Origin: Blautia schinkii DSM 10518
GTDB lineage: Bacteria > Bacillota > Clostridia > Lachnospirales > Lachnospiraceae
Assembly: GCA_000702025.1 (NCBI GenBank)
Contig: JNKJ01000029.1
Coordinates: forward strand, 1-64,000
Direction of reading: 5' to 3'
Length of the DNA stretch: 64,000 bases
In this document: piece after piece, positions 30,150-38,671 of the stretch
Layout of the letters: every line of letters begins with the position of its first letter
Numbering within the stretch: position 1 is the stretch's first letter
Translations under genes and position numbers: made by a program
The notes under the pieces: model-generated
What the model was told of the DNA's origin: nothing
Seen by the model: the letters and a program-made list of their open reading frames with translations, nothing else
Databases searched by the model: none

Positions 30150-30722
30150 ATGACAAAAAGCATTTTATTAGTAGGTGTGGGCGGTCAGGGTACCATCCTT
30201 GCCAGCAAGATTTTGACAAACGGCCTCATGGAAGCAGGCTTTGACGTAAAGATGAGTGAAATCCACGGTATGTCCCAGCGCGGCGGCAGCGTATCCTCCC
30301 AGGTGCGCTACGGCGAAGCGGTCATGTCCCCGGTTATTGAGAAGGGCAAGGCTGACATTGTGGTTTCCTTTGAGAAGATGGAGGCGCTGCGTGCCCTTGA
30401 CTATCTGAAGGAGAATGGTACACTCGTAGTGAATAACGAGGAGATTCCGTCCATGTCCGTCATCACCGGAGACGAAGAGTATCCGGATGATGTGATGGCA
30501 GAAATAGAAAAGCATGTGAAGGCGAAGGTGGTGGATGCCACACGTCTCGCCAGAGAGCTGGGAAATGAGAAGGCTGCCAATATCATCCTGCTCGGTACGA
30601 TCATCAAGTCCATGGGACTGGATAAGATTGACTGGGACAGCATTTTAGAGGCAAATATCAAGCCACAGTTCGTAGAATTAAATAAAAAAGCGTTGAAGGT
30701 GGGGATGGATGCTGTCGCATAG
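30150..30722 (+). CDS. iorB: Indolepyruvate ferredoxin oxidoreductase, beta subunit
   Basis: The 190-residue gamma-type domain partner of IorA has VGVGGQGTILASKIL at the N terminus and EIHGMSQRGGSVSSQVRYG near residue 38, both typical of 2-oxoacid:ferredoxin oxidoreductase gamma domains. It completes the active site and CoA-binding surface. It sits 4 nt after iorA and 33 nt before the symporter gene. Confidence 0.95.
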   Translation: MTKSILLVGVGGQGTILASKILTNGLMEAGFDVKMSEIHGMSQRGGSVSSQVRYGEAVMSPVIEKGKADIVVSFEKMEALRALDYLKENGTLVVNNEEIPSMSVITGDEEYPDDVMAEIEKHVKAKVVDATRLARELGNEKAANIILLGTIIKSMGLDKIDWDSILEANIKPQFVELNKKALKVGMDAVA

Positions 30723-30755
30723 ACTATCCAGAAGAACGAGGAGAGGAGTTAATCG

Positions 30756-32255
30756 TTGAAAGAACGTGAAAAATTCGGCTCGCGCCTGGGCTTTATCCTG
30801 GTGTCCGCAGGCTGTGCGATTGGACTGGGAAATGTATGGAAATTCCCCTACATGGCCGGTAAATTCGGAGGAGCCGCATTTATCCTGATTTATCTTGTAT
30901 TCCTGGCAATTCTTGGGCTGCCAATTCTGGTGTGTGAGTTTGCCGTAGGCCGTGCAAGCCGTAAAAGCACGGCCAAGGCTTTCCATGATCTTGAGCCAAA
31001 GGGAGCCAATTTCCATAATTTCAGTTATATGAGCATGGTTTCCAACTATGTTTTGATGATGTTTTATACTATGGTGGCAGGCTGGATGATGTATTACTGC
31101 TTCACCACAGCAACCGGAAGACTTGGGGGGAAGAATACAGAGGAAGTTATTTCCTGGTTTGACAATCTTCAGGCATCGCCGGGTACCATGACCTTTTGGA
31201 TGGTGTTGGTAGTGGTACTTTCTTTCGGGATCTGTTCCCTGGGTGTGCAGAAGGGCCTGGAAAGAATCACCAAGTTTATGATGATCTGCCTTCTGGCACT
31301 GATCGTGCTGCTGGCAGTCCATTCCCTCACGCTCGACGGAGCCATGGAGGGCGTGAAATTTTACCTGATACCCAACTTTGATTCCATGAAAGAGGCGGGG
31401 ATAGGCAATGTGATTTTCGGCGCCATGTCCCAGGCGTTCTTTACCTTAAGTATCGGTGCGGGCTCCATGACGATTTTCGGAAGTTATCTGGGGAAGGACC
31501 GTTCCCTGGGCGGAGAATCGGTGCATATCACACTTTTGGATACTTTCGTGGCGCTTATGGCAGGTCTGATCATCATTCCGGCGTGCTTTGCTTTTGGCGT
31601 AGAGCCGGGAGCGGGACCGGGGCTGATTTTTATCACCCTGCCCAATGTGTTTAACCAGATGGCGGGCGGCAGAGTGTGGGGAAGCCTGTTCTTCCTCTTT
31701 ATGTCCTTTGCAGCACTGTCTACCGTAATTGCCGTGTTTGAAAATATTTTATCCTATGCTATGGATTTGTGGGGCTGGAGCCGCAGGAAAGCGGTAGCGG
31801 TCAATCTGATTCTGATGATCGTACTTTCCATGCCGGCAGTCCTTGGATTTAATGTACTTTCGGGCCTTCAGCCGCTGGGAGAGGGCAGCAATATCATGGA
31901 TTTGGAAGATTTTATTGTGTCCAGCAATATCCTGCCGCTTGGTTCCGTTGTATATGTGATGTTCTGCGTGTCCCGTTACGGGTGGGGCTGGGAGAACTTC
32001 CTTAAGGAGGTCAACACTGGTTCCGGACTTAAATTCCCGCGGGGGGTCCGTCCGTATATGTTGTTTGTAATCCCTGCTGTGATCGTGATCATTTATCTGA
32101 AAGGATATTACGATATGTTCAGCCACAGAGGTCCGGCCGTGTTCGCAGCCTGGATGGTGGTGGGCGTGCTGGTTCTGGCGCTGATCGGTTGGTTTATCTT
32201 CGGCGGTAGACGGCGGCAGCAGAAGCTTCAGGCAGAAAAGGAGAGAAAAAGATGA
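30756..32255 (+). CDS. NSS-family sodium:amino-acid symporter
   Basis: The 499-residue membrane protein starts with SAGCAIGLGNVWKFPYM, the unwound first helix that binds Na+ and substrate in the neurotransmitter:sodium symporter (LeuT/TnaT) family. About eleven to twelve helices follow, ending in a basic cytoplasmic tail. The likely start is TTG behind GAGGAGAGG. In this operon it probably imports the aromatic amino acids that the aminotransferase and IorAB degrade. It overlaps the aminotransferase by 4 bp. Confidence 0.93.
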   Translation: MKEREKFGSRLGFILVSAGCAIGLGNVWKFPYMAGKFGGAAFILIYLVFLAILGLPILVCEFAVGRASRKSTAKAFHDLEPKGANFHNFSYMSMVSNYVLMMFYTMVAGWMMYYCFTTATGRLGGKNTEEVISWFDNLQASPGTMTFWMVLVVVLSFGICSLGVQKGLERITKFMMICLLALIVLLAVHSLTLDGAMEGVKFYLIPNFDSMKEAGIGNVIFGAMSQAFFTLSIGAGSMTIFGSYLGKDRSLGGESVHITLLDTFVALMAGLIIIPACFAFGVEPGAGPGLIFITLPNVFNQMAGGRVWGSLFFLFMSFAALSTVIAVFENILSYAMDLWGWSRRKAVAVNLILMIVLSMPAVLGFNVLSGLQPLGEGSNIMDLEDFIVSSNILPLGSVVYVMFCVSRYGWGWENFLKEVNTGSGLKFPRGVRPYMLFVIPAVIVIIYLKGYYDMFSHRGPAVFAAWMVVGVLVLALIGWFIFGGRRRQQKLQAEKERKR

Positions 32256-33439
32256 TTGCAGAAAAAATGAAATCGTTTGTTGCAAATAATTCTGCTATCC
32301 GTATGATGTTCGAGGAGGGCAACCGTCTCCGCGCAATATACGGTGCAGATAAGGTTTTTGACTTTAGTCTGGGTAATCCCAGCGTTCCGGCGCCGGACTG
32401 CGTGCGCCAGGCCATTATCGACCTTGTGAATGAGGAGGAGCCTACTGTGCTTCACGGTTATATGAGCAACGCAGGCTTCGAGGATGTGCGCCAGACCATT
32501 GCAGAATCCCTCAACCGTCGTTTCGGTACCTCTTTTGCAGGGAAAAACCTGATCATGACTGTGGGAGCTGCCAGCGGACTGAATGTGATTTTAAAAACCG
32601 TAGTCAACCCTGGCGAGGAAGTGATTGTTTTTGCCCCATATTTCCTGGAATACGGCGCATATGTGAAGAATTATGACGGCAAGCTGGTGGAAATCAGCCC
32701 GGATACTACCACCTTCCAGCCGAATCTGGAGGAGCTAGAGCAGAAGATTACAGCGAACACAAGAGCTGTCATTGTCAATACACCTCACAATCCTACGGGC
32801 GTTGTTTACTCAGAGGAAACCATTAAAAAGCTGGCTTCCATTCTTGAGAAAAAACAGCAGGAATTCGGAAGTGTGATTTATCTGATTTCCGATGAACCGT
32901 ACAGAGAACTGGCTTACGATGGTGTGGAGGTTCCCTACCTCACCAAGTATTATAAAAATACGGTGGTCGGCTATTCCTACAGTAAATCTCTGTCCCTCCC
33001 CGGAGAGCGTATCGGATATCTGGTCATCCCGGATGAGCTGGAGGACAGCGAGACAGTGATCGCCGCAGCTTCCATTGCCAACCGCATTCTGGGCAGCGTC
33101 AACGCGCCGTCACTCATGCAGAAAGTGATTGCGAAATGTGTGGATGCGGAAGTGGATGTGGCTGCTTATGACAAGAACCGCACGGCTCTGTATAACGGCT
33201 TAAAGGAGTGCGGATTCGAGTGCATCAAGCCTCAGGGCGCGTTTTATCTTTTTGTGAAATCTCCTGTACCGGATGAGAAGGAATTCTGTGCGGCAGGAAA
33301 GAAATATAACATCCTTATGGTGCCCGGCAGCTCCTTTGCTTGTCCGGGATATGTAAGGCTGGCTTATTGTGTGTCCTATGATACAATCGTTAATTCACTG
33401 CCGGAGTTTAAAAAGCTGGCGGCCGAGTATGGCCTTTGA
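32252..33439 (+). CDS. PLP-dependent aminotransferase, class I
   Basis: The 395-residue enzyme belongs to fold-type I aspartate/aromatic aminotransferases. The conserved NTPHNPTGVVYS segment lies near residue 172. The PLP lysine is in GYSYSKSLSLPGERIGYL near 244, and the C-terminal Arg in PGYVRLAYC binds the carboxylate. Operon position suggests it converts imported Trp, Tyr or Phe to the arylpyruvate used by IorAB, but the substrate is inferred. Its ATG overlaps the symporter stop, implying coupled translation. Confidence 0.93.
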   Translation: MIAEKMKSFVANNSAIRMMFEEGNRLRAIYGADKVFDFSLGNPSVPAPDCVRQAIIDLVNEEEPTVLHGYMSNAGFEDVRQTIAESLNRRFGTSFAGKNLIMTVGAASGLNVILKTVVNPGEEVIVFAPYFLEYGAYVKNYDGKLVEISPDTTTFQPNLEELEQKITANTRAVIVNTPHNPTGVVYSEETIKKLASILEKKQQEFGSVIYLISDEPYRELAYDGVEVPYLTKYYKNTVVGYSYSKSLSLPGERIGYLVIPDELEDSETVIAAASIANRILGSVNAPSLMQKVIAKCVDAEVDVAAYDKNRTALYNGLKECGFECIKPQGAFYLFVKSPVPDEKEFCAAGKKYNILMVPGSSFACPGYVRLAYCVSYDTIVNSLPEFKKLAAEYGL

Positions 33440-33460
33440 TCAGTTGCAAACATAAATAAA

Positions 33461-33507
33461 ACGGAAACAGGTCAGCCAATAAAATGGGCGGACCTGTTTC
33501 CGTTTTT
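33461..33507. terminator. Terminator of the ior operon (bidirectional)
   Basis: The perfect arms ACGGAAACAGGTC and GACCTGTTTCCGT are followed by Ts on the plus strand and by an A-rich stretch that gives Ts on the other strand. It lies between convergent genes. Confidence 0.93.
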
Positions 33508-33518
33508 GCATGATATAT

Positions 33519-34385
33519 TTATTTTGATTTCATGGAGGCGAGGAAAAGCTCCAGCGAATCAAGCTGTTTTGACGACAGAGCATTCAGGAGAGGAATGAAG
33601 CGCTGGCAGGTATCTGCATCTGTAAACTTACGGGGGCAGATAAAACGGCTGTTTTCATAAGAATCCTTGCCGGTCACATCCGTGAGCAGGCACGCGCAGT
33701 AGCCGTGCATTGGCTGGAAGCATTGGATGCGGAGCACCTTTTTCAGCTCCTGGCGGAAGTCGATGATCTCCATTTCCTTGCCTTCAAATGCTACCTCGCG
33801 GTATATGGACAACCATTTTTTCTGTGCGTCAGGAAAAATACTAAGGAAGGAATTGCCTTCCAGATCTTTCAGCGGCACACCCTCCAACTCAGCCAAAGAC
33901 TGGTTTGCATAGCGGAAGATGAAATCAATGGAGTGTCCGTTGCTGTCGATCACCATTTCAATCACGGCAAAGGCAATGGGGATATTGTCAAAGCTCTTGT
34001 ATTTTTCGTAGAAATCAATAGCATGGTGCAGTGTGTCTGGAGCTTGTGCTGCATATTTATGCTTTATATATGTCTGATATCCGTCAAGGATTGATTTCTC
34101 CCTGCGCTTGCTATAGGGCAGAGATTCGTTGTTCGTCAAGGTTACCTGGGTATCATGAATGGAATGAATTGCATGATAGTTTATAATGCAGTTACGGCTG
34201 ATACGGACAAAATCTGCTCTGGGAAGCAATTGCTCCAGCTCAGATAGGGTAATAAATAAATTCAGAGTTACATTGTTCTTTAAATGCAAAAAGCTAAGCT
34301 TATCGGAAATCGTAATATATAAAATGTCCTTTGTCTGAATGGTTTCCCATTTTCGGTTAATCAATAGTTTTATCGTCTCTTTCAT
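33519..34385 (-). CDS. LytTR DNA-binding regulator with C-terminal PAS-like domain
   Basis: The 288-residue protein has a LytTR DNA-binding domain at the N terminus (residues about 1-95; FVRISRNCIINYHAI and LPYSKRRE are typical). A PAS-like sensor follows (about 125-240, with RYANQSLAELEGVPLKDLEGNSF split by loops) and then a short helical tail. LytTR is normally C-terminal behind a receiver domain; this order is reversed and there is no partner kinase nearby. Target and signal are unknown. Transcription is on the minus strand. Confidence 0.85.
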   Translation of the reverse strand: MKETIKLLINRKWETIQTKDILYITISDKLSFLHLKNNVTLNLFITLSELEQLLPRADFVRISRNCIINYHAIHSIHDTQVTLTNNESLPYSKRREKSILDGYQTYIKHKYAAQAPDTLHHAIDFYEKYKSFDNIPIAFAVIEMVIDSNGHSIDFIFRYANQSLAELEGVPLKDLEGNSFLSIFPDAQKKWLSIYREVAFEGKEMEIIDFRQELKKVLRIQCFQPMHGYCACLLTDVTGKDSYENSRFICPRKFTDADTCQRFIPLLNALSSKQLDSLELFLASMKSK

Positions 34386-34706
34386 GTCAGCACCTGTTCA
34401 TCATTTTTGTATAAATATGTAAATTTATAAAACTGGATAAGATATTCTACTTTTATATGGTAAGATTTTTGACGAAAATTGTCAATAAAACTATAGCTGT
34501 AAAATGAAGTTATTTCGTAAATGGTGCACAAAAATATACGTGAAGTGACTAATTTAGTTCTTCACGTATAATCTTACGGAAAAATTTTAAAAATTTTCAT
34601 TTTTGCTCATAACGGCTGTCCGCGGCACGCTGACATATTATGGGAAAAACCAGGCTGCATCTGCACAAATGGCAGACACAGCCCTGAAAAAATACAGATT
34701 ATATAA
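34386..34706. other. Gene-free gap with a long dyad
   Basis: No coding region is evident. AT-rich DNA next to 34385 probably contains the LytTR gene promoter. The 34535-34570 dyad is listed as a terminator; a sequence resembling a decayed reading frame (34600-34700) has no ribosome site. Confidence 0.4.
34535..34570 (-). terminator. Terminator downstream of the kinase-like gene
   Basis: The 11-bp arms TATACGTGAAG/CTTCACGTATA continue into ACTAA/TTAGT, making a nearly unbroken 36-nt dyad. On the minus strand TTTTTG follows. Confidence 0.75.
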
Positions 34707-35465
34707 TTACTGGAAGTCAATAATATCAATCCAGCGCATCAGGAATTCTCTTTCCTCTTCCACACCCTTGGTAAGCTGCGCAGCAGCAGCAATAGGCAGC
34801 CATTTCTGTACGTACTGTTTAGCTGTGTCGCTCTTCTTACAGAAAAGCTCCAGGTAGAGATCTGCTGTTTTTTGATCTTTAAGTGCGAATTCCAGATAGG
34901 TGATGGCAGCGTCTCCGCTTGCATTTCCCTGAGTGGCATGCGCCCAGTCTACGATGCTCATGGTGCCGTCTTTGGCTACGATCACGTTGCTTGGATTAAA
35001 ATCGCCGTGGCAAAGCTTGGTATGGTTTGGCATGGAGTCCAGACGTGTGCACAGTTCATAGCGTGTGGTAGCGTCGATCACATCCTTAAGACTGGAAATC
35101 TTGCGGGCAAATTTATCCTTCTGCAGTGTCAGGCGTGGTGCTTTATTGGCGTGCATGGTAAGCTGCAGGTCCACGAACTGTTCCATATACTTCTCAAGTT
35201 CGGCGGGATTCTCTTTCATAAGCTCCTCAAGGGTGCGGCCTTCTATGAACTCAATGGAGATTGCCCATTCCCCGTCAATCTGGCTCACTTCCAGAACCTT
35301 GGGGATATTAAGTCCGCTTTCCTCTACGCGGGCCTGGCAGAGCGCCTCATTAAATACGTTTGCCTTGCCGTGTTCCTTAGTGAAAACCTTAACAATACGG
35401 TCTCCATCTCTGTAAACTACCTTGTATGGACGGGTCAAAAATACTTTTTTATTCTTTAAATTCAT
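34707..35465 (-). CDS. Aminoglycoside phosphotransferase/choline kinase-like protein
   Basis: The 252-residue protein has the protein-kinase-like fold of the APH family. LCHGDFNPSNVIV near residue 155 holds the catalytic Asp, and MSIVDWAHA near 175 the metal-binding Asp. An N-lobe contains the KVFTKE and FIEGRTLEEL segments. Such proteins phosphorylate small molecules; resistance to a drug should not be assumed. It lies 24 nt downstream of adhE on the same strand and could be co-transcribed. Confidence 0.85.
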   Translation of the reverse strand: MNLKNKKVFLTRPYKVVYRDGDRIVKVFTKEHGKANVFNEALCQARVEESGLNIPKVLEVSQIDGEWAISIEFIEGRTLEELMKENPAELEKYMEQFVDLQLTMHANKAPRLTLQKDKFARKISSLKDVIDATTRYELCTRLDSMPNHTKLCHGDFNPSNVIVAKDGTMSIVDWAHATQGNASGDAAITYLEFALKDQKTADLYLELFCKKSDTAKQYVQKWLPIAAAAQLTKGVEEEREFLMRWIDIIDFQ

Positions 35466-35489
35466 GGTAACTCCCTTCCTTTCCCCTGA

Positions 35490-38108
35490 TTATTTGGTTT
35501 CTTTTCCATAGTAAGCCTTCAGATACAGATCTTTCAGCTCAGACATTAACGGGTATCTGGGGTTGGCGCCGGTACACTGGTCATTAAAGGCCTGCTCTAC
35601 CATTTCGTCAAGAGTCTCCAGGAAATATTTCTCGTCTACGTTGTAATCCTTGATGGCTGGTTTGATTTCAATCGTTCTCATCAGTTCGTCCAGTTTCGCA
35701 AGAAGCTTTTCAAATACTTCCTGGTCATCCTTTCCGGTAAGACCTACATAACGGCCAATCTGAGCGTAGCGTGCCAGAGTGTGCGGATACTGATACTGTG
35801 GGAAAGTGCCCATCTTAGTCGGTACCTCAGCACTATTATACCGCATAACATCCAGGAGCACCAGCGCATTTGCGATTCCGTGCGGAATGTGATGGAAAGC
35901 GCCAAGCTTATGCGCCATGGAGTGATTGATGCCCAGGAACGCATTGGCGAAAGCCATACCTGCCATGCAGGATGCGTTTGCCATGTGATCTCTGGCTTCC
36001 ACGTCATTTCCATCCTTATATGCACGCGGGAGATAATCAAATACCAGCTTGATTGCCTGCAGCGCAAGGCTGTCCGTATAATCAGAAGCCATCACGGACA
36101 CAAAGGCTTCGATGGCATGTGTCATAACGTCGATACCGGAAGCGCAGGTAAGACTCTTCGGTGCGCTCATCATGTTGTCGGTGTCTACAATAGCCATGTT
36201 CGGCATCAGCTCGTAGTCAGCCAGCGGCCATTTGATTCCGGTTTCCTTATCTGTGATGATTGCGAAAGGTGTCACCTCAGAGCCAGTACCGGAGGAAGTC
36301 GGGATTGCCACGAAGTAAGCTTTTTTGCCCATTTTCGGGAAGGTGTAGATCCTCTTTCTGATATCCATGAAGTCCATGGCCATATCATCGAAATCCGCAT
36401 CCGGATTCTCATAGAGCACCCACATGATCTTGCCCGCATCCATTGCGGAACCGCCGCCGAGAGCGATGATGCAGTCAGGCTCAAACGCACGCATTGCAGC
36501 CGCGCCGGCTTTTGCGGAGGCTAAGGATGGGTCAGGCTCTACATCGGAGAAGCAGGTGTGTACAATGCCCATCTGGTCTAATTTCTCTTCGATTCTCTTG
36601 GTGTAGCCGTTTTTGTAAAGGAAGGAGTCGGTGACAATGAAGCAGCGTTTTTTGCCCATCACAGTACCAAGCTCATCTAAAGCTACCGGCATGCAGCCTT
36701 TCTTAAAGTAAACCTTTTCCGGTGTTCTCATCCAGAGCATATTTTCTCTCCTTTCGGCTACGGTCTTAATGTTGATCAAGTGCTTCACGCCTACGTTCTC
36801 AGATACGGAGTTCCCGCCCCAGGAGCCGCAGCCCAGAGTGAGGGATGGCGCAAGCTTAAAGTTATATAAATCACCGATACCGCCGTGGGAGGATGGGGTG
36901 TTGACCAGTATACGGCAGGTTTTCATGGCTGCTGCATGTTTTGCCATTTTTTCCTTTTCATTGGTGTTGATGTAGAGGGAGGCTGTATGGCCATAGCCGC
37001 CGTCCGCTACAAGCTGCTCTGCCTTGGCGATCGCCTCGTCAAAGGTTTTTGCCTTGTACATGGCAAGCACTGGGGAAAGCTTCTCATGAGCGAACTCCTC
37101 GCTGATATCTACAGATTCAACCTCGCCGATGAGGATTTTTGTCTCCTCCGGAACGGTTACGCCAGCCATGGCTGCGATGGTGGCTGCCTTCTGGCCTACG
37201 ATTTTCGCGTTGAGAGCGCCGTTGATGATAATTGTCTTGCGCACCTTTTCAATCTCGTCTTTTTTGAGGAAGTAGCAGCCTCTGTACTGGAATTCGTCTT
37301 TTACCTGTTTGTAAACACCTTCAAGAACCGTTACGGACTGTTCAGAAGCACAGATCATACCATTGTCAAAGGTTTTTGAATGGATAATGGAGTTCACGGC
37401 AAGGCGTACATCCGCGGTGTCGTCGATGATTACCGGGGTGTTGCCCGCGCCTACGCCAAGGGCCGGTTTGCCGGAGGAGTAAGCAGCCTTAACCATTCCG
37501 GGTCCGCCGGTTGCCAGGATAATATCGGCATCCTTCATGACCATGTTGGTGAGTTCCAGGCTCGGAACATCAATCCAGCCGATAATGCCTTCCGGTGCGC
37601 CTGCCTTTACAGCGGCTTCAAGTACGACTCTGGCAGCCTCGATGGTACAGTTCTTTGCACGGGGATGTGGGCTGATAATGATGGCATTTCTGGTCTTTAA
37701 GGCAATGAGTGTCTTAAAGATTGCTGTGGAGGTTGGGTTAGTGGTAGGGATAACGGCTGCGATCAGACCGATCGGCTCGGCAATCTTTTTGATTCCGTAA
37801 ACCGGATCATCCTCGATGACGCCGCAGGTCTTTGTATCCTTGTAAGCATTGTAGATGTACTCGGCTGCGTAGTGGTTTTTGATGACCTTGTCCTCGACCA
37901 CGCCCATGCCTGTTTCTGCAACTGCCATCTTAGCAAGCGGGATACGCATCTTGTCGGCGGCAGTAGCGGCAGCCTTGAAGATTTTGTCTACCTGTTCCTG
38001 TGTGTAGCCGGCGAAAGCCTTCTGCGCTTCCTTCATCGCTGCCATTTTCGCTTCGAGGGCTTCGGGCGTGTCAATGATGGTTGGGATGATGTTCTCTTTC
38101 TTTGCCAT
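35490..38108 (-). CDS. adhE: Bifunctional aldehyde/alcohol dehydrogenase
   Basis: AdhE reduces acetyl-CoA to acetaldehyde and then ethanol, regenerating two NAD+ during fermentation. The 872 residues join an N-terminal aldehyde dehydrogenase (active Cys in DNGMICASEQSV near 250) to an iron-dependent alcohol dehydrogenase. In that second domain, GGGSAMDAGKIMW lies near 560 and the iron ligands sit in GIDVMTHAIEAF and HSMAHKLGAFHHIPHG. Length and order are normal, and it probably forms spirosomes. The promoter is overlapped by two Rex-like sites, so expression should rise at high NADH. Confidence 0.97.
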   Translation of the reverse strand: MAKKENIIPTIIDTPEALEAKMAAMKEAQKAFAGYTQEQVDKIFKAAATAADKMRIPLAKMAVAETGMGVVEDKVIKNHYAAEYIYNAYKDTKTCGVIEDDPVYGIKKIAEPIGLIAAVIPTTNPTSTAIFKTLIALKTRNAIIISPHPRAKNCTIEAARVVLEAAVKAGAPEGIIGWIDVPSLELTNMVMKDADIILATGGPGMVKAAYSSGKPALGVGAGNTPVIIDDTADVRLAVNSIIHSKTFDNGMICASEQSVTVLEGVYKQVKDEFQYRGCYFLKKDEIEKVRKTIIINGALNAKIVGQKAATIAAMAGVTVPEETKILIGEVESVDISEEFAHEKLSPVLAMYKAKTFDEAIAKAEQLVADGGYGHTASLYINTNEKEKMAKHAAAMKTCRILVNTPSSHGGIGDLYNFKLAPSLTLGCGSWGGNSVSENVGVKHLINIKTVAERRENMLWMRTPEKVYFKKGCMPVALDELGTVMGKKRCFIVTDSFLYKNGYTKRIEEKLDQMGIVHTCFSDVEPDPSLASAKAGAAAMRAFEPDCIIALGGGSAMDAGKIMWVLYENPDADFDDMAMDFMDIRKRIYTFPKMGKKAYFVAIPTSSGTGSEVTPFAIITDKETGIKWPLADYELMPNMAIVDTDNMMSAPKSLTCASGIDVMTHAIEAFVSVMASDYTDSLALQAIKLVFDYLPRAYKDGNDVEARDHMANASCMAGMAFANAFLGINHSMAHKLGAFHHIPHGIANALVLLDVMRYNSAEVPTKMGTFPQYQYPHTLARYAQIGRYVGLTGKDDQEVFEKLLAKLDELMRTIEIKPAIKDYNVDEKYFLETLDEMVEQAFNDQCTGANPRYPLMSELKDLYLKAYYGKETK

Positions 38109-38172
38109 TTGGAATCCTCCTGTTTTCTCTTCCTATGATTTACCTTTTTACGGGTGATTGATGTTTTTATTC

Positions 38173-38190
38173 TTGTTAATTCATTAACGT
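38173..38190 (-). promoter_or_regulatory. Rex-like operator 1 of adhE
   Basis: TTGTTAATTCATTAACGT matches the Rex consensus TTGTTAANNNNTTAACAA except for the last two bases. It lies downstream of the adhE -10 box, in the leader. Confidence 0.65.
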
Positions 38191-38221
38191 TAAAAAAATA
38201 TCAATCTTGCTTGTTGAAGCT

Positions 38222-38250
38222 ATTATATGCCATTGACAATACTTTGTCAA
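38222..38250 (-). promoter_or_regulatory. adhE promoter
   Basis: On the minus strand a perfect TTGACA and a perfect TATAAT are separated by 17 bp, making this one of the strongest promoters in the window. Confidence 0.9.
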
Positions 38251-38258
38251 TCTTTATT

Positions 38259-38276
38259 TTGATAAAAAATTAACAA
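38259..38276 (-). promoter_or_regulatory. Rex-like operator 2 of adhE
   Basis: TTGATAAAAAATTAACAA differs from the Rex consensus TTGTTAANNNNTTAACAA at one position. It lies just upstream of the adhE -35 box. Confidence 0.7.
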
Positions 38277-38309
38277 AAGTTGGCGGCAAAATTAGTGGAA
38301 ATTTATGGA

Positions 38310-38430
38310 TGGGAAGGGGGAACCCCCTGGAAGGTATCGAACGGTAAGGATGAGTTTGGGGACCGGGGCAGGTCTTATCCAGGTCCCCAAACTCATCCTT
38401 ACCTTCCACTACGTTTTCGCCCCCTTCTTG
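38310..38430 (+). repeat. Foldback element copy C1, minimal
   Basis: It has the left-end motif (CCCCTGGAAGG then TCGAACGGTAAGG) and a perfect 22-bp stem (38343-38364 with 38382-38403) around a 17-nt loop. It ends with a right-end motif (CCACTACGTTTTCGCCCCC). The conserved core of the larger copies is missing, so it is a deletion form. Confidence 0.8.
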
Positions 38431-38445
38431 GAGGCGGTCGTTTTT

Positions 38446-38577
38446 AGCGGAAGGGAGCGGCGGGGGGGGGGGGAAGGACTGTGGCCTGTGGGCATAAGCC
38501 TCGCATGACTCCAGGTCCCAGCCCCCACGTTCCTTCTGCTTACCGTTCCCACACCTTCCAGGGGACATCCCCCCCCC
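38446..38577 (-). repeat. Foldback element copy C2, inverted and degenerate
   Basis: It lies immediately beyond C1 in opposite orientation. Its outer end carries the reverse complement of the left-end motif (GCTTACCGTTCC then CCTTCCAGGGG, 38539-38564), and its inner end retains TAGCGGAAGG. The arms pair poorly. It includes a tract of 12 Gs (38462-38473) and ends in a run of Cs. Confidence 0.65.
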
Positions 38578-38671
38578 AGTTTAATGCAATATAAATTTAA
38601 TGTAATAAATAAAGAACTCAATAGCATTGTGAGTCCGCCTATGATACAATACAAAAAAGGGGTGGTATTTG

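Noticed and set aside
38462..38473. The 12-G tract as a phase-variable promoter or gene switch
   Set aside because: It lies within a degenerate foldback copy and not in a coding region or between promoter boxes; instability is likely but no regulatory consequence can be supported.
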